Origin: Microvelia longipes
Taxonomy: Eukaryota > Arthropoda > Insecta > Hemiptera > Veliidae
Assembly (NCBI GenBank): GCA_018340805.1
Contig: JACMZG010001914.1
Span: 4,207,153 to 4,271,152 of the forward strand
Direction of reading: 5' to 3'
Length of the DNA stretch: 64,000 bases
The position numbers were made by a program, and so were the translations under genes. Position 1 is the stretch's first letter, and every line of letters starts with the position of its first letter. The notes beneath the pieces are model-generated. The model did no database searches, had not been told where the DNA came from, and saw nothing but the letters and a program-made list of their open reading frames with translations. This document shows, piece by piece, positions 12,306 through 22,426 of the stretch.

Positions 12306-13477
12306 TTCTTCAAACTGTGCGCTTTCTTGTTTTTCTATCTAATTTTCTAATCCAATAAATAACCATTTATTTGCAGTATAAAATACAATTAGTTTGTTTC
12401 ATAGAATTTAGTTGTATAGAATTTTAGATTGTTTCATTCTAAAAAAACATGCTAAGTCAGTGATAAGCTGTGGTACCCTCTTTCCAGGGTTTGGGATGCT
12501 ACATCCTGCGTTCGTTTATTTTGAATATTCCTTCTCTATAAATTTCTTTTCTCATTAATATTATATTTTCTAATTATATTTCATAACGTAAACACAACAT
12601 AAATTTAAATAACAAATTAAATATATAAATCAGCAAGATCTGCCACTGGGCAGACACCTTGTTTCATGTCAAGTTTCAAGTCAAAATTATATCCCATTAT
12701 CTTAATTACTTATAACAATGTAAATGTAGTTGTAATTACAAAAAAAAAAAAAAAAAAAAAAATATAAATAACAAAAGATACAAGCTTTTAAATACATAAA
12801 TTAGTGGTATTCCTAAGACATTGGTATTACATTTATTCTAATAAAGGTAATAATTTTTCAACATAAATAATAAACTATAATAAAATCTAAAAATTGTAAT
12901 TGATTAGCAAGTTAAAATATTAACAAACTGAAATGTTTCTTCAACCTAATTTAAATAATTTAATTAATAATAATTGATAAATACTTAATGCTTTTAGGAA
13001 TGATTTCTTATATATACACACATAAATAAATATATATATTACACATAAACATACATACATATATACATACACATATACATACATATTACATACACACATT
13101 TACATACATATACACACACATATCTATATATACTTTTATTATTTTATGTTCTTTTATTTTTATTTTTTAACATCTAAAAAGTATCTACTATATTCATAAA
13201 ACAAAACTGCATGCAAATTTTAAATTAACTTATTTCGTTATTTAATATTATATTGCAATTAATATTTTTCGTTGTAAATATAAATAAATAATAGTTAAAT
13301 TGTGTATTTATCACAATCATCATGATAAATCAACATTAATCATGATCAGATAAAGTCAACTTTAATTATACAAGTAACACTTAAAATCTCTTAATGCATC
13401 ACCGATCTTTTTTGTTGACATTCAGGTGATTGTAGATTTTCTGGTTATTTACCTGGTTTATTTTGGTTTTAACTCTT
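12306..13477. other. AT-rich intergenic DNA with A tract and (CA/TA) microsatellite
   Basis: It contains a ~23-bp A run at 12740-12762 (possible retroposon tail) and a mixed ACATA/TACACA microsatellite at about 13010-13135. No gene is seen. Confidence 0.55.
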
Positions 13478-13765
13478 CCTCATTTGCACTATATAGGAAA
13501 AGTATTGTGTTTTTAAGAAATTATCTAACCGGGATGTCACCGGAATTATCCATTTCAGGTGTTTTAAAAAGACTCCCTCAGTAGTTTTCACATAGTTGTC
13601 TGTCTGTATGTGTGAGAAGCTCCCAGTGTACAAAAAATCATTCTATAGGTGTAGTTGTTCTATCCAGAAAATATTTTTTATAACGTCATCAACCCGCAAT
13701 AATGACTCAGCAAAAATTTCAAAAATCCATAAAACGCGGAAAAATGTAAATAATAACGAATGTAT
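13478..13765 (+). repeat. R5S 5'-half fragment
   Basis: It matches the R5S head: TATAGGAAAAGTATTGTGTT, CGGAATTATCCATTTCAGG, TTGTCTGTCTGTATGTGTG, then AACGTCATCAACCCGCAATA and CATAAAACGCGGAAAAATG. It stops before the 5S-like segment. Confidence 0.7.
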
Positions 13766-15045
13766 GTTTTCAAAATTAGTTTTGAAGTCTGATTAAAGTG
13801 TCACCATGTACAGAGAGTAATACCAATAATTTGTACAAAACAACATTGATGATTCTAAATACTAAAATAGCAAAAACAGAAGGAAGAATGACGTGAAAAT
13901 GGGAGCCTTCCTGCGGAAACCCTCGTCCTGACCTTATCATTATAACATGTTGCCAACCATTTTATTTCACAATGACAATTATAGATCTTAAATCTGACCT
14001 TCAAGATGTGACACACATATTTAAAATTTAAAGCGTCTTAAGTCTAACATGTCGACTGCATAACTATTATATTATTATAACCTTAAATTTTTTCACTTAT
14101 TTGTTCTGCCTCCGATTGTCCAATCCTGTCCGCTTTCTTCCTTAATGTTATTCTGTCCGCCTTCTTCCATGTTGCTCTTCTGTCCGCCTTCATCCTTAAT
14201 GTTCTTCTGTTCGTCTCCTTTCTTAATGTACAGCTGTCCGTCTCCTTCCTTAATGTTCTTCTGTCCGCCTTCTTCCTTGTTGCTCTTCTATCCGTCTTCT
14301 TCCTTAATGTACTTCTGTCCGCCTTCGTCCTTAATGTTCTTCTGTTCGTCTCCTTTCTTAATGTACTTCTGTCGTTAGGGAATTTTCGAATGAATATTAG
14401 TCAAAGTGTAATTTCTTTACATTCTGAAAATAAAATGCAACTTCGTATATTTTATGTACTATGCGCAAATCATACGTAGTAGTACTTGTGTAAGAAATTC
14501 AAGGTTTGGGACTTAACCAAGGTTTATTTTCGCGCCAAGTTTCATTTTGATCCAAAAAATCGTTTGAAAGTGTTTGAATTTTTTGATAATAACCTTGGCG
14601 CGAGGGCACCAAAGCGGACCCTCCAAGTCTTGACGCTGTGTAGCAGCCAAAAGGCCCAAGGCCTGTTGTTTTAAGTAAATTAATTTACTTCTATCCAGGC
14701 CACGTCACAACCTCTCTTGGACATGCGAGAAAGAGGGCGTGATCATAATGGGTTCTAACGTTTTGATTGTAATGAGCTCGCCTCTATATTTAATTCAACT
14801 TTAGTTTCATTTGTGTTGACCTACTTAAAACATTTAGTTGACTACAGTTATGGCTTTGAATTTTATTCAAAGTTTGAATGCTGAATTCATTATGTTATTT
14901 TATATTACAAGGCTGAATTAAAAGAAGTTATAGATTTGGAACCAAATAAAAATTACGAATATAATTAAAAAAGTAACAGAAAAACACTAAGTAGAAAGTA
15001 ATCGTAGTAGTTATTGTAATCCTGATTAGAGTCGTCTTAATTATT
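13766..15045. other. Intergenic DNA downstream of the DUF1091-like gene
   Basis: It holds the 27-bp minisatellite at 14107-14375 and, on the minus strand at 14862-14867, an AATAAA that could be the poly(A) signal of the spliced gene about 180 nt downstream of its stop. Otherwise nothing is recognised. Confidence 0.45.
14107..14375. repeat. ~27-bp minisatellite, C/T-rich strand
   Basis: About ten diverged copies of TCTTCCTTAATGTTCTTCTG plus TCCGCCT. One frame stays open by chance (14145-14378) and gives a repetitive Phe/Cys/Pro/Ser peptide with no likely coding role. Confidence 0.85.
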
Positions 15046-15222
15046 CTATACTTTCCTCTGGACAATTTTCAGTGTCAGCTTGCTACAGAACATCAATCGT
15101 TTGCTGGCATCGTACATGAGGAACTTTAATTTCCAGAAATATTTAGGGTCCGGTGTTATGAAGGACAACAGTGCGTCCGATAAAATCGTCTCGGCGTTTA
15201 CCTGCGTGAAGTTGTACGTGCC
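15046..15222 (-). CDS. Terminal exon of a DUF1091/ML-like secreted protein gene
   Basis: The exon starts after an acceptor (minus strand TTGAATTTCAG) and reads GTYNFTQVNAE... to KLTLKIVQRKV and a TAG stop at 15046. With the preceding exon's CPIQP it forms a 'CP-x-x-(P)GTY' junction, and further on reads YFWKLKFLMYD and FCSKLTL. This pattern of Cys-Pro, Gly-Thr-Tyr, a beta-strand 'Y-x-W-K-x-K' and a late Cys recalls insect DUF1091 and GM2-activator/ML domain proteins. The frame is intact in all three exons. Family assignment is from pattern only. Confidence 0.7.
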   Translation of the reverse strand, partial: GTYNFTQVNAETILSDALLSFITPDPKYFWKLKFLMYDASKRLMFCSKLTLKIVQRKV

Positions 15223-15513
15223 CTGAAATTCAAGATACAACTTAAAACAAAATTAAAAATATTTATTTTCTTGAATTGTCAAGGATAATAAAATTTGTTT
15301 TGGTAAACGAAATTTCAATAGAAAATTACGTGCATAAGTTGTCACATAAAAAGAGCGGAAGGAGAGAATGAGGGGGATTGATTCCACAAGGGCACCTGAT
15401 TCCTGACCTACTAGTTTGACTAAAGAGTTAAAACGGAGTAGCTAAGAATTATAATTTGCTGATAAGTTAAAAATTTTGAGTCTTTCCGACCAATAGAAAC
15501 AGAGCGATTTGAG

Positions 15514-15559
15514 GAATCCCAACAAGGTACCAGCTTATGTTGGTACCTTGTTGGGATTC
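15514..15559. other. Perfect 19-bp hairpin
   Basis: GAATCCCAACAAGGTACCA, an 8-nt loop, then the exact inverse. It lies within the second visible intron of the DUF1091-like gene. It could be a solo fold-back remnant or form an RNA hairpin in the pre-mRNA. Confidence 0.85.
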
Positions 15560-15616
15560 TGCCTTAAGGCGTTGCTAAATTGCGGGAAAATCTGCTAATT
15601 TAAACAAAGCTCTAAT

Positions 15617-15845
15617 TATCTCGCATTATAACTCTTATATATCTCTCATATAGGCCTTATTATCTCTCATTATAGTATTATCTCTCATTATCTTATTATC
15701 ATTCTAGCGGTATTATCTCTCTATTTATTATCTCTCATTATAGCTCTTATTATCTCTCATTATAGCTCGTATTATCTCTCATTATAGCTCGTATTATCTC
15801 TCATTATAGCTCTTATTATCTCTTACTATAGCTCTTATAACTCTT
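15617..15845. repeat. 22-bp minisatellite
   Basis: About ten units of TATTATCTCTCATTATAGCT plus CT, with several shortened units at the left end. Confidence 0.85.
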
Positions 15846-16015
15846 GCTTTTCTAGTTCAAAACATAATATACAGAATCTGAACCGATGCAAAACTTCATT
15901 TAAATTTCGAAATGTGCTCAGATTTCTTTGTACATTGTACTATTGTAGCCTTTGTACTTTCATAAGGAAATTAAAAAAACACATCGTATCAGAGTCGAAT
16001 AGACAAATAACTCAC

Positions 16016-16180
16016 TGGCTGAATAGGACACGATAGTTTCGGGTGAAACAAATCGAAGAAAGCGACTTTAACTGTTTTGTACACGAGTCCTTTGCAGAGA
16101 TCGACGTCGCTGACTTTGATGAAGTGTTCACAAGTCCCAGCTACGTCCTGCTCCGTGCAGCGCGTCATCTTCATATGCCC
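16016..16180 (-). CDS. Internal exon of the DUF1091/ML-like gene
   Basis: 165 bp, exactly 55 codons, bounded by acceptor TTTGATGCAG and donor GTGAGT, both phase 0. The peptide contains four cysteines (MTRCTEQD, GTCEHF, VDLCKGL, LSCPIQP). The D-x-C-K-x-L then ~20 residues then C-P arrangement is characteristic of DUF1091-type insect proteins, where the cysteines form disulfides in the lumen or outside the cell. Base composition is clearly less AT-rich than the flanks, which supports coding. Confidence 0.75.
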
Positions 16181-16605
16181 CTGCATCAAACATGCACCAT
16201 TATACAACAATCCACCGAAAACCCAGAACAATATTATTAACAATATTTATTTATAGATTGCATCGTTGTGAAGTTATATAGTAATGAACAAATAACCAGT
16301 CTCTTCACAATTAAAATATTTATTTGAGAGCCAATTTTCAACCACTTCTGGCCATCATCAGTTATGCTTGGAGTTCTAAGAAGATATATGTAGTCCTTTA
16401 AAGGTCTATAATGAGGAGTGCATTATAGACCTTTACAATTTACTATACAAAGAACCCTAGATTACTAAGGTCGAAAAAATTGCAATGAGAACAATCAAAG
16501 TGTTCTAAGTATTAATCTATAAACCGAAATTGAGATAAACCCGGTGAAAATTATGGAAGTAATTTGCTAAATACGATTTGTCCAACTGTAGGGTCTTAAA
16601 ACCAA

Positions 16606-16860
16606 CAATTATGGGTGCAGGGTTGTCAGGATCAACTATTTTGGTAGTAGGGTTGTCGTAAATCAGCCATTCCGGTATTGTCGTCATCAGAATCAACCAT
16701 TCTTGTCGTAGGGTTGTCATGAATCAAACAGTCTAGTAGTGCGATTATAAGAATTAACCATTCTGGTCGTAGGGTTGTCATAAATCAACCTTTCTGGGTG
16801 TACGGTTTTCAGAATAAACCATTCTGGTAGCAGGGTTGTCACGAACCAATCATTCAAGTA
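16606..16860. repeat. ~30-bp degenerate tandem repeat
   Basis: About eight diverged units around AACCATTCTGGTAGTAGGGT and TGTCATAAATC, in the intron. Confidence 0.75.
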
Positions 16861-16869
16861 GTAGAGTAT

Positions 16870-17378
16870 CAAATACTTTATTGTTTCGTAATTTATTTAT
16901 TTACATACTTGAGGTTACTTTATTACAAAGTTTCTCAATAGTCAAAATTTTACAATTAAATGAAAAGAACAAAACAAGAAAACAACTAGATTATAAATAG
17001 ACTGCATAAACATAGGCAGCATAACTTGAATAACAAACTTGATTAAAAAAAACAAAAAAAAACATAACATTACATGAGAAACACTAAACATATAAGGTGG
17101 GAATACTAAATTATCAGCTAAATATTCGTTAACATTATAGTAGGCTTTCTCAAGCAACAATGTTTTAATGCTTTTTTGAAATTTTTGGGTGGAAATTCAA
17201 CTATTGAAGCTGGTAATTTATTAAAGCACCTTATTCCATTAAAATTTGGGGACTGATGTGATTTGTTGAGCATATAAGTGGAAATATTGATGTTAGCAAT
17301 ATATCTAGTGCCATAATTGTGGTTCTTAATATAATTGACCTCTCCGTCATCGTACTTTGCTTTAACGAACAACAACAA
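16870..17378 (-). pseudogene. LINE ORF2 C-terminal fragment in an intron
   Basis: The minus-strand frame contains HNYGTRYIANINI, then FNGIRCFNKLPASIVEF, then FKKALKHCCL. This is the conserved C-terminal tail of many non-LTR retrotransposon ORF2 proteins (H-Y-x-TR ... G-x-x-x-(Y/F)N-x-LP-x-x-I ... FK-x-x-LK-x-x-L). A frame change near 17130 leads to YYNVNEYLADN, the usual end of such ORFs. The 3' end runs into AATAAATAAAT. It is 5'-truncated and lies in the same orientation as the host gene. Confidence 0.75.
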
Positions 17379-17464
17379 TGAAAAAAAAATAGGCTGAATG
17401 AAAAGTTAAAATTTTATTTAATTTAAAACACATACGAAATAGAAATTATTTGAAATATACTTAC

Positions 17465-17620
17465 AATGGGATCTGAGATTGTCTTGTTTGAAACGAGTAA
17501 GGCGTCGTAGCCTACGACTCCCTTGCCTTGATTAATTGTCTTCACGTAAAGGTATCTCATGGGAAGCTCGTCGTTCATGGAGCATAGCTCTATATTCTGA
17601 GGCTGCAGCAGTGTTTTCAC
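17465..17620 (-). CDS. Upstream visible exon of the DUF1091/ML-like gene
   Basis: 156 bp, 52 codons, after acceptor AATTTAAG and before donor GTAAGT, phase 0. It encodes NIELCSMNDELPMRYLYVKT... to SNKTISDPI. The 'ELC', 'Y-V-K-x-I-N' and ~'V-G-Y-D-A-L-L-V' strand pattern fits the N-terminal half of a DUF1091 domain. It has no start ATG or signal peptide of its own, so at least one more exon must lie at higher coordinates; I could not find it. Confidence 0.65.
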
Positions 17621-17721
17621 CTTAAATTAACGAAATTGGATACTATAGCATAAATTGTGGGCAATATAGATCTTACTATATTGCAAGGGATTATCAATTA
17701 TAATCCCATTTAATTCTGCTC

Positions 17722-18110
17722 AAGCTCACCGGTCGGTGAAATTACGTCATAGTTCACCGGTGGGTGGAATTACGTCACAGCTCACCGGTGGATGGAATTA
17801 CGTCATAGCTCACGTGGATGGATTACGCCACAGCTCAGTGGATGGAATACGTCACAGCTCAATTACGTCACAGCTCACCGGTGGTGGAATTATACAGCTC
17901 ACAGAATTACTCACAGCTCACCGGTGGGTGGAATTACGTCACAGCTCACCGGTGGGTGGAATTACGTCACAGCTCACCGGTGATGGAATTACGTCACAGC
18001 TCACCGGTGGATGGAATTACGTCATAGCTCACCGGTGGGTGGAATTACGTCACAGTTCACCGGTGGATAGAATTACGTCACGCTAACCGGTGGGTGGAAT
18101 TACGACACAA
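17722..18110. repeat. 28-bp minisatellite rich in ACCGGT and TTACGTCA
   Basis: About 13 units of CTCACCGGTGGGTGGAATTA plus CGTCACAG, several with internal deletions. Each full unit has one ACCGGT palindrome and one TTACGTCA, a CRE-like octamer. It lies just upstream of the first visible exon of the minus-strand gene, probably in its intron or 5' region. Confidence 0.9.
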
Positions 18111-18713
18111 GGTGGATTTTCATCTCTGATTCCAAGAATTTAGAGACGGTAACTATCTGACTTAATTAACAGGAGTGACTCCTCTACAAAATTGGCGAGA
18201 CCTTAGAGACTTTACTAATTTCACTCGCCTCTCCGTTGCGGTGGATACGTGTTGGCAACAATAACGGATTTTTCTAGAGGCTCTGAGTTTGACGAAAACA
18301 GAACTGAGGTGAAAAAAGATCTTATAGTTGTTATAAATATTTTGTAAGTTGTCTAAAAACAATTTTCTACTGTTAGTAGAGACGCGGGCTCAATAAAATA
18401 AATAACTAGAGGCTGTAATTACTTTGTGTTTCCTTCCTGATGCACACCATGCCAAAATCAATAACCCCGAACAATATAGAAGGACACGTTTCAGCATTAT
18501 TTGTTCTCTGCTACAAAGTCTCTCAATTCCTCCAACTTCCAAGTATTTTTTTGTGGTGACGATTAACATTTAAACCAAAAAAAAAAAAAAACACCTATGA
18601 ACCAAACCAAACAGAGTTAAAAAGATATTAGTTTAACAATTTCGATTTAATTTTAGAAATAAGATAGTAATTTTCTCTGACCAAATGCTTTAAAAATTGA
18701 ACTTCTCAAATTC
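18111..18713. other. Intergenic or intronic DNA, no exon recognised
   Basis: A less AT-rich stretch at 18170-18330 has an open minus-strand frame (18362-18162), but its peptide matches no family I know. It could hold the missing upstream exon only by speculation. Confidence 0.4.
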
Positions 18714-18886
18714 AATTCTAGGTTAATTAATGAAGACTTCAGTCCTATAGAAATTTTATTTAAATGAACATTAATTACAGACGTTTCGCATGGCAAAGTC
18801 TTATAAAATTAATAACGTCTGTAATTAATGTTTATTTAAATAAAATGTCTACAGGACTTAAGTCTTCATTAATTAACCTAGAATTT
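18714..18886. mobile_element. Small fold-back element
   Basis: Arms 18714-18783 and 18816-18886 are inverted copies (AATTCTAGGTTAATTAATGA ... inverse) with a few mismatches and a ~32-bp loop. Non-coding. Confidence 0.7.
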
Positions 18887-19260
18887 AATTCTTAACAGTC
18901 CAATAACTATTTTGTTTATTCTCATACGTTTTCGATATTGTACAATTTTGGATTTTTCGCAAAATCTCAAATTATTAACTTATTTATAAATAACTTATTT
19001 ATAAAAATTAAGAAGATTTGACGCGTTTAATAAACATGTGCATTTCTTTTGATAAAAACTTACAAAACAAAGTGTTACTTATAAGAACAGCTATAATTCA
19101 TTGATTTATAAATAAAGCACGAAGTCTATTCATGAGCATTTCAAAGTAAATTCGCTCGGCTTGCGGACTTATATCCCAGAATTTTTAAATGTTTGTGCTA
19201 AAAAGAACACAAGCTGATATGACGTGATACTCATTTTCATGTCAAATAACTAATCGCAAC
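18887..19260. other. AT-rich DNA, no gene seen
   Basis: A duplicated AACTTATTTATAAATAACTT at about 18975-19010 is the only structure noticed. Confidence 0.45.
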
Positions 19261-19860
19261 AAATCAGGTACGGGGTACCTCGGAACTTTTCCTCATCACA
19301 TCACTTCGCTCACCCTCTCGACATCGGACTCGCTTCGCTCACTCCCTACGACTCGCTTCGATTCGGACTCGCTCGCTCATCCTGAAAATATTCAAGTCAT
19401 TAAATATATACTACAGCACCTCTTTGGACTCGCTTCGCTCATCCTTCCATACTTCGGACTCGCTTCGCTCACCTCCCTACTTCGGACTCGCTTCGCTATC
19501 CTGAAAATATACAAGTCGTTAAATATATACTGCAGCATCTCTTTGGACTCGCCTCGCTCATCATCTGATAGTAAATTCATTCGTTTCATCATTAGCGGTC
19601 ACCCATCCAGGCACTGACTACGCTCGATGCAGCTTAAATTTTTTGATCTAACAAAAATCATGGATGTACTTGTCCTATTGAAACGAACCTTAGTGTACTT
19701 ATTTATTACATAAAGGTATACATTTGTACCGAATTTCAAATCAATAGGACTATTTTCCGATTTTTCACACTTTTAAAAAAAACATACTCGAGTCATTTAA
19801 TAACAATAGAACTAATGCTGATAGTGAGATTAAACTTGCGTTGGTCTAATACATATTGTA
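19261..19860 (-). repeat. R5S copy, minus, with expanded GCTTCGCTC block
   Basis: It runs from the R5S end (CAGGTACGGGGTACCTCGGA) through at least six copies of ACTCGCTTCGCTC with a ~60-bp period. It then reaches the 5S-like segment (19584-19635, AGCGGTCACCCATCCAGGCA) and the 'caaatcaataggactattttccgatttttcac' middle. Confidence 0.8.
19584..19635 (-). repeat. 5S rRNA-derived segment in R5S
   Basis: On the minus strand: GCATCGAGCGTAGTCAGTGC then CTGGATGGGTGACCGC. This has the best box C match in the window to the 5S GGATGGGTGACCGC core. Confidence 0.8.
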
Positions 19861-19928
19861 TTCTATTATAAAGGTATTATTGCTACCTATTGCTTGAATT
19901 TTGAAACATAGAAAAAGTAACTTGACCA

Positions 19929-20650
19929 TTTTTACTTTTCCTTATTTATACCGCAGGTATAAGGAAATATCCGTTTCAGGTGTTTTTAAGGCCTCCTAAG
20001 TGGTTTTCCCAAAGTTGTCTGTTTGTACGTGTGTCTGTTATCATCGTAGCACCCAGTGTATTTATGCTACAGAGTTGAAACTTTGTACAAAAATCAGTCT
20101 ACCATTGAGCAGTTGTGCTATTCGGAAAATATTTTTTTTATGACGTCAATAACCCGCAATAATGACTCAGCATTGAGATCATGCTGAGATTGAGATTTGG
20201 CACGCGTGTAGCCATTTATAAGACTAACATATGTGCCAAGTTTCATCTCATTATCAGCATTAGTTCAAATTTGATGTAATGATTAGTGAACGTTTTTTAA
20301 AAAAAATGTAAAAAAAATCGGTAAATAATCCTTTTGAGTTCAAATTTGGTACAAGAATATAACATTACGTAATAAATAATAAAATAAGTTTTGTTTCAAT
20401 ATGACAAGTATATCTATGATTTTAGTGGATCAAAACAGCATCGAGCATGGTCAGTGCCTGGATGGGTGACTGCTGATGATGAAACGAATGTATTTACTAT
20501 CTGAGGACTAGCCAAGCGAATCCGAAAAGTTTTAGCAGTATAAATTTAAAGACTTGTATATTCTAAGGACGAGTGAAGTGGGGAGGATGAGCGAAGGAAA
20601 TCTCATGTGACAAGGAAAAGTTCTGAGGTACCCTGTACCCGATTTGTTTT
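19929..20650 (+). repeat. R5S copy, plus, nearly full length
   Basis: It starts with the subterminal hairpin ACTTTTCCTTATTTATACCG. It continues through the 'ttgtctgtttgtacgtgtg' and TGACGTCAATAACCCGCAAT sections to the 5S-like segment at 20434-20485 and the end GAGGTACCCTGTACCCGATT. It stands head to head with the minus copy at 19261-19860. Confidence 0.8.
20434..20485 (+). repeat. 5S rRNA-derived segment in R5S
   Basis: AGCATCGAGCATGGTCAGTG then CCTGGATGGGTGACTGC. Box C is retained with one change relative to GGATGGGTGACCGC. Confidence 0.75.
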
Positions 20651-20736
20651 TATTAGTAACATAAAAAATCAACACTACAAAAGTACAATAAACACAAAGA
20701 ATACGTGAAAAGCTGTTAACGATTGATTGTTATAGA

Positions 20737-21260
20737 CTTAAAATAATACTATATATAGATGGAGCACTACTGATAACACGAAAGCCGGTTCACTTGTGCA
20801 CTTAAGTAATGCTGCACCCTAACAATATACAATTTTCTAATAAAAAGTTGGCAATACTTCCGGTTGCTGAATTATTATGTTCTATTATTAATTAATGATT
20901 GATTATTCATAAAATACTAATATAAATATCGGTGCGTTACAATATTTTATGCATTTTAAATTGTAGTTTAACGTATTTATTAAAATTATATTAAAAGTAG
21001 TCCTCGTCAACTAAATGTAGATTCTTGTATTCCGCCACTCTTTTGCCATTTAAGACCGGTTTTATTAAATACTTAACAGGTATTTTAAGTTATTATATAT
21101 ATTTGTTCTTTACGATCTGTCTTCATTAATAGATATTTAATATGTTTTAAATGGTTGGCAGCATTACTTAAGACCACCAGTCAACCGGCTTTCGTGTTAT
21201 CAGTGGAATTACAGTGTGTTTACGGTCCTGTGCTCCTTCTATATATAGTATTATTCTAAG
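20737..21260 (+). mobile_element. Family II long-TIR element (copy IIa)
   Basis: Left end CTTAAAATAATACTATATAT, right end ATATATAGTATTATTCTAAG. Behind the ends lie longer inverted arms (ACTGATAACACGAAAGCCGG near 20770 and its inverse near 21190). Flanks GTTATAGA / ATTATAGG agree at 6 of 8 positions. Non-coding, 524 bp. Confidence 0.8.
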
Positions 21261-21713
21261 ATTATAGGTAATCCTAACGCACTCTTGGTAAATGTTTTAA
21301 TAAGGTTATACAGACCCCCTGAGAGCCCTGAAAAGATGGTTCTCGCGCCCCAATGTATTGAGAGTGGTTATGCTTTCTCTAGTTATACAACTCAATGTAA
21401 GAATATAAAATTATGGAAGATAATAACGAGCGAACCAACTGAGTAACCGACTAAACTACAATAATCACAAACAATGTGCCAACAAAGGCATCTATTTTGT
21501 TTTACCTTATGGTGTCTATATATGATTACTCGGGTTTGTTATATTTTATCTGATTTGATTGCTATCATAATCGTCTGTTATAATCATTATTGTTAAGTAT
21601 CAGAGAGATCATTATATAGAGACTGATTATGGTTGAACAAATAGATCATTACGCTAATTCCACAGCATAAAAGTATAAAAGGAGTCAGTGCTGATATCAA
21701 TCTTCTTTACTAC

Positions 21714-22426
21714 CATAGAGATATACATATACTAGAGAGGGCATGGCATATCTCAATACATTAAGGTAACAACCTTAAACAACTGGGACCTGAAACAACT
21801 TTTTGGGGGTCTTAGGCATAGAGATATATTGCTAGAGAGGCCCTATTGGTTGAATTTTGAAACATCGAAAAAGTAACCTGACCACATTCCATTATCATTA
21901 AATAAACAGAACAAAAAAAACAGTAAATTATATAGTAGAATGTTTAAAATACAAATCACAACACAAACAATCTGCGGGAAGCCGAAAACAATTGATTAAT
22001 TATAACCATAACTTCCTCTTGGAGGAGGTTTCAATGAGGTTACACAGAGCCCCTGAGAGCCCCACTAAAAATGTTTCAGGCCTCTCAATGTATTAAGATA
22101 GGCTATGCCCCCTCTAGTATATATCTCTATGGTCTTAGGGGCTCTGTGTAACCTTTTTAAAACCTCCTCCAAGAGTAAGTTAATGTTATAATAAATAAAA
22201 AAAAATCAATAAAAAAATCAATATAAAAAATAAATATAAAAATCAATTGTTTATGGCTTCCCGCACATTGTTTGTGTTTTGATTTGTATTTCACACAGTC
22301 TATTATATAAGTTACTGTATTTTTGTTCTGTTTATTTAATTATTTTGATAACCGAATACAGTCAGGTTACTTTTTCGATGTCTCAAAATTCAACCAATAG
22401 GGCCCCTCTAGTAATATATCTCTATG
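21714..22426 (+). mobile_element. Family I MITE (outer copy Ib) containing another family I copy
   Basis: It starts CATAGAGATATACATATACT and ends GTAATATATCTCTATG. A perfect 8-bp target duplication TTTACTAC lies at 21706-21713 and 22427-22434. Removing 21817-22131 and one 8-bp repeat restores an uninterrupted family I body. Confidence 0.88.
21817..22131 (-). mobile_element. Family I MITE (nested copy Ic, inverted)
   Basis: CATAGAGATATATTGCTAGA ... TCTCTATG, 315 bp, in opposite orientation to its host copy. A perfect 8-bp target duplication GTCTTAGG lies at 21809-21816 and 22132-22139. This is direct evidence that the family transposes with 8-bp duplications (hAT-like). Confidence 0.92.

Larger units (their letters stand above)
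15223..16015 (-). other. Intron of the DUF1091-like gene
   Basis: Minus-strand donor GTGAGT at 16015 and acceptor AATTTCAG ending at 15223, phase 0. It contains the perfect hairpin at 15514-15559 and the 22-bp minisatellite at 15617-15845. Confidence 0.7.
16181..17464 (-). other. Intron of the DUF1091-like gene, carrying a LINE tail and a minisatellite
   Basis: Donor GTAAGTATATTTC at 17464 and acceptor GATGCAG ending at 16181, phase 0. It contains a 14-bp perfect hairpin (AAAGGTCTATAATG / CATTATAGACCTTT, 16400-16434) and, at about 16325-16380, a CCACTTCTGGCCATCATCAG motif typical of retroelement 3' ends. It also holds the 16606-16860 tandem repeat and the LINE tail at 16870-17378. Confidence 0.7.

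Noticed and set aside
16043..16240. 65-codon plus-strand ORF
   Set aside because: Antisense shadow of the minus-strand exon 16016-16180, which has proper splice borders.
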